Source of the DNA: Fidelibacterota bacterium
GTDB taxonomy: Bacteria > Fidelibacterota > Marinisomatia > SCGC-AAA003-L08 > D37C17
Reading direction: 5' to 3'
DNA length: 6,302 bases
NCBI GenBank assembly: GCA_002707765.1
Contig: PANV01000035.1
Span: 1-6,302, forward strand
In this document: in pieces, positions 5,915-6,302 of the stretch
Numbering within the stretch: position 1 is the stretch's first letter
Layout: each line of letters starts with the position of its first letter
The notes under the pieces: model-generated
The model's database searches: none
Told to the model about the DNA's origin: nothing
The model's input: only the letters and a program-made list of their open reading frames with translations
Position numbers and translations under genes: made by a program

Positions 5915-6302
5915 TCAACTATGACCTGAAAAATATTTAAACCATCTGGCAAGGACTCAACTTGCTTTATTTCAATTTTAAAATTATGAATTAGATTAAT
6001 ATCAATTAGAACTTTTATAAAATTAATAATTTTAGATAAATCTGAAACTATGATTAGCTTATCTTTATAAATTTCTTGTTTAAATCCCATTTTTAAATCA
6101 TTTAATTCCTCATTTAAAAAATCTATATTAAAATTAGATTTTTTTTTGATTTTCCATGGAATTCTTATGTTTAGGATATGGCTATTTTGGATGTTATATC
6201 CTTTAACTTTATCGTTAATTTCAACAGAAATTAAATTTAAAAGATTATAAAATGTCTCTAAGTCATTACACTTAAAATCAATAGACAATTCATTTTTATG
6301 TA
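5911..6302 (-). CDS. Unidentified protein, probably C-terminal part of a gene running past the window edge
   Basis: I do not recognise this protein. The reading frame is open from the window edge to the TGA at 5913-5911, giving about 129 visible residues. A TTG at 6288 could open a 125-residue protein, but no Shine-Dalgarno precedes it and the frame continues upstream as HKNE, so a longer gene truncated by the window is more likely. The sequence is rich in Ile, Asn, Lys and Leu, with no signal peptide, membrane helix, Cys/His cluster or nucleotide-binding loop. It looks like a soluble alpha/beta domain: a helix near the N-end (NDLETFYNLLNLI), a strand pair around HILNIRIPWKIKK, a helix at DLSKIINFIKVLIDI, and terminal strands NFKIEIKQV and NIFQVIVE. 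Its stop overlaps the rsmD start as ATGA. The coding nature is supported by that overlap, the matching strand, and the lack of any competing gene. Function is unknown. Confidence 0.65.
   Translation of the reverse strand, partial: HKNELSIDFKCNDLETFYNLLNLISVEINDKVKGYNIQNSHILNIRIPWKIKKKSNFNIDFLNEELNDLKMGFKQEIYKDKLIIVSDLSKIINFIKVLIDINLIHNFKIEIKQVESLPDGLNIFQVIVE

Noticed and set aside
1..6302. Mobile element, CRISPR array, phage or defence genes, tRNA, rRNA, riboswitch
   Set aside because: No direct-repeat arrays, terminal inverted repeats, transposase or integrase motifs, or conserved RNA sequences were seen. Genes fill nearly all of the window and are housekeeping in type.

Overview
The window is a compact, AT-rich stretch (roughly one third G+C by eye) of a streamlined bacterial chromosome. 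All seven genes lie on the minus strand, so transcription runs from the high coordinates to the low ones. Codon use is strongly A/T-biased and the proteins are rich in Lys, Asn and Ile. Genes overlap by 4 to 14 bases or are separated by 2 to 13 bases, and the only real gap is 79 bases. This suits a small-genome, free-living, possibly marine uncultured bacterium. The Obg N-terminus and the SLC13 protein look to me compatible with the FCB/Marinimicrobia group or an AT-rich proteobacterium. That is an impression from remembered family sequences, not a search result, and no rRNA or other decisive marker is present.

Layout in transcription order: (1) 6302-5911, the 3' part of an unrecognised gene open at the window edge; (2) rsmD, 16S rRNA m2G966 methyltransferase; (3) coaD, phosphopantetheine adenylyltransferase; (4) pta, a short single-domain phosphate acetyltransferase; (5) a 634-residue SLC13/DASS-type permease with two soluble RCK_C-like (TrkA-C) domains between its membrane halves; (6) a 79-base gap with a strong Shine-Dalgarno sequence at its end; (7) icd, NADP-dependent isocitrate dehydrogenase of the E. 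coli type; (8) the 5' two thirds of obg, a ribosome-assembly GTPase, cut by the window start.

The first five genes look like one translationally coupled operon: two ATGA stop/start overlaps, one 14-base overlap, and one ribosome-binding site touching the previous stop codon. icd-obg either continues this operon or starts a second unit from the 79-base gap. The functions combine ribosome biogenesis (rsmD, obg), CoA synthesis and use (coaD, pta), central carbon metabolism (pta, icd) and transport. CoaD makes the immediate precursor of CoA, and Pta interconverts acetyl-CoA and acetyl phosphate, so that pair has a plausible metabolic link. The permease substrate cannot be read from the sequence.

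I looked on both strands for mobile elements, CRISPR arrays, tRNA or rRNA genes, toxin-antitoxin pairs, riboswitch-like leaders and phage genes and saw none. This is mostly an ordinary housekeeping region. The points worth a second look are the unidentified gene upstream of rsmD, the A9 tract at the coaD/pta junction, the permease of unknown substrate beside pta and icd, and the unusual icd-obg adjacency.
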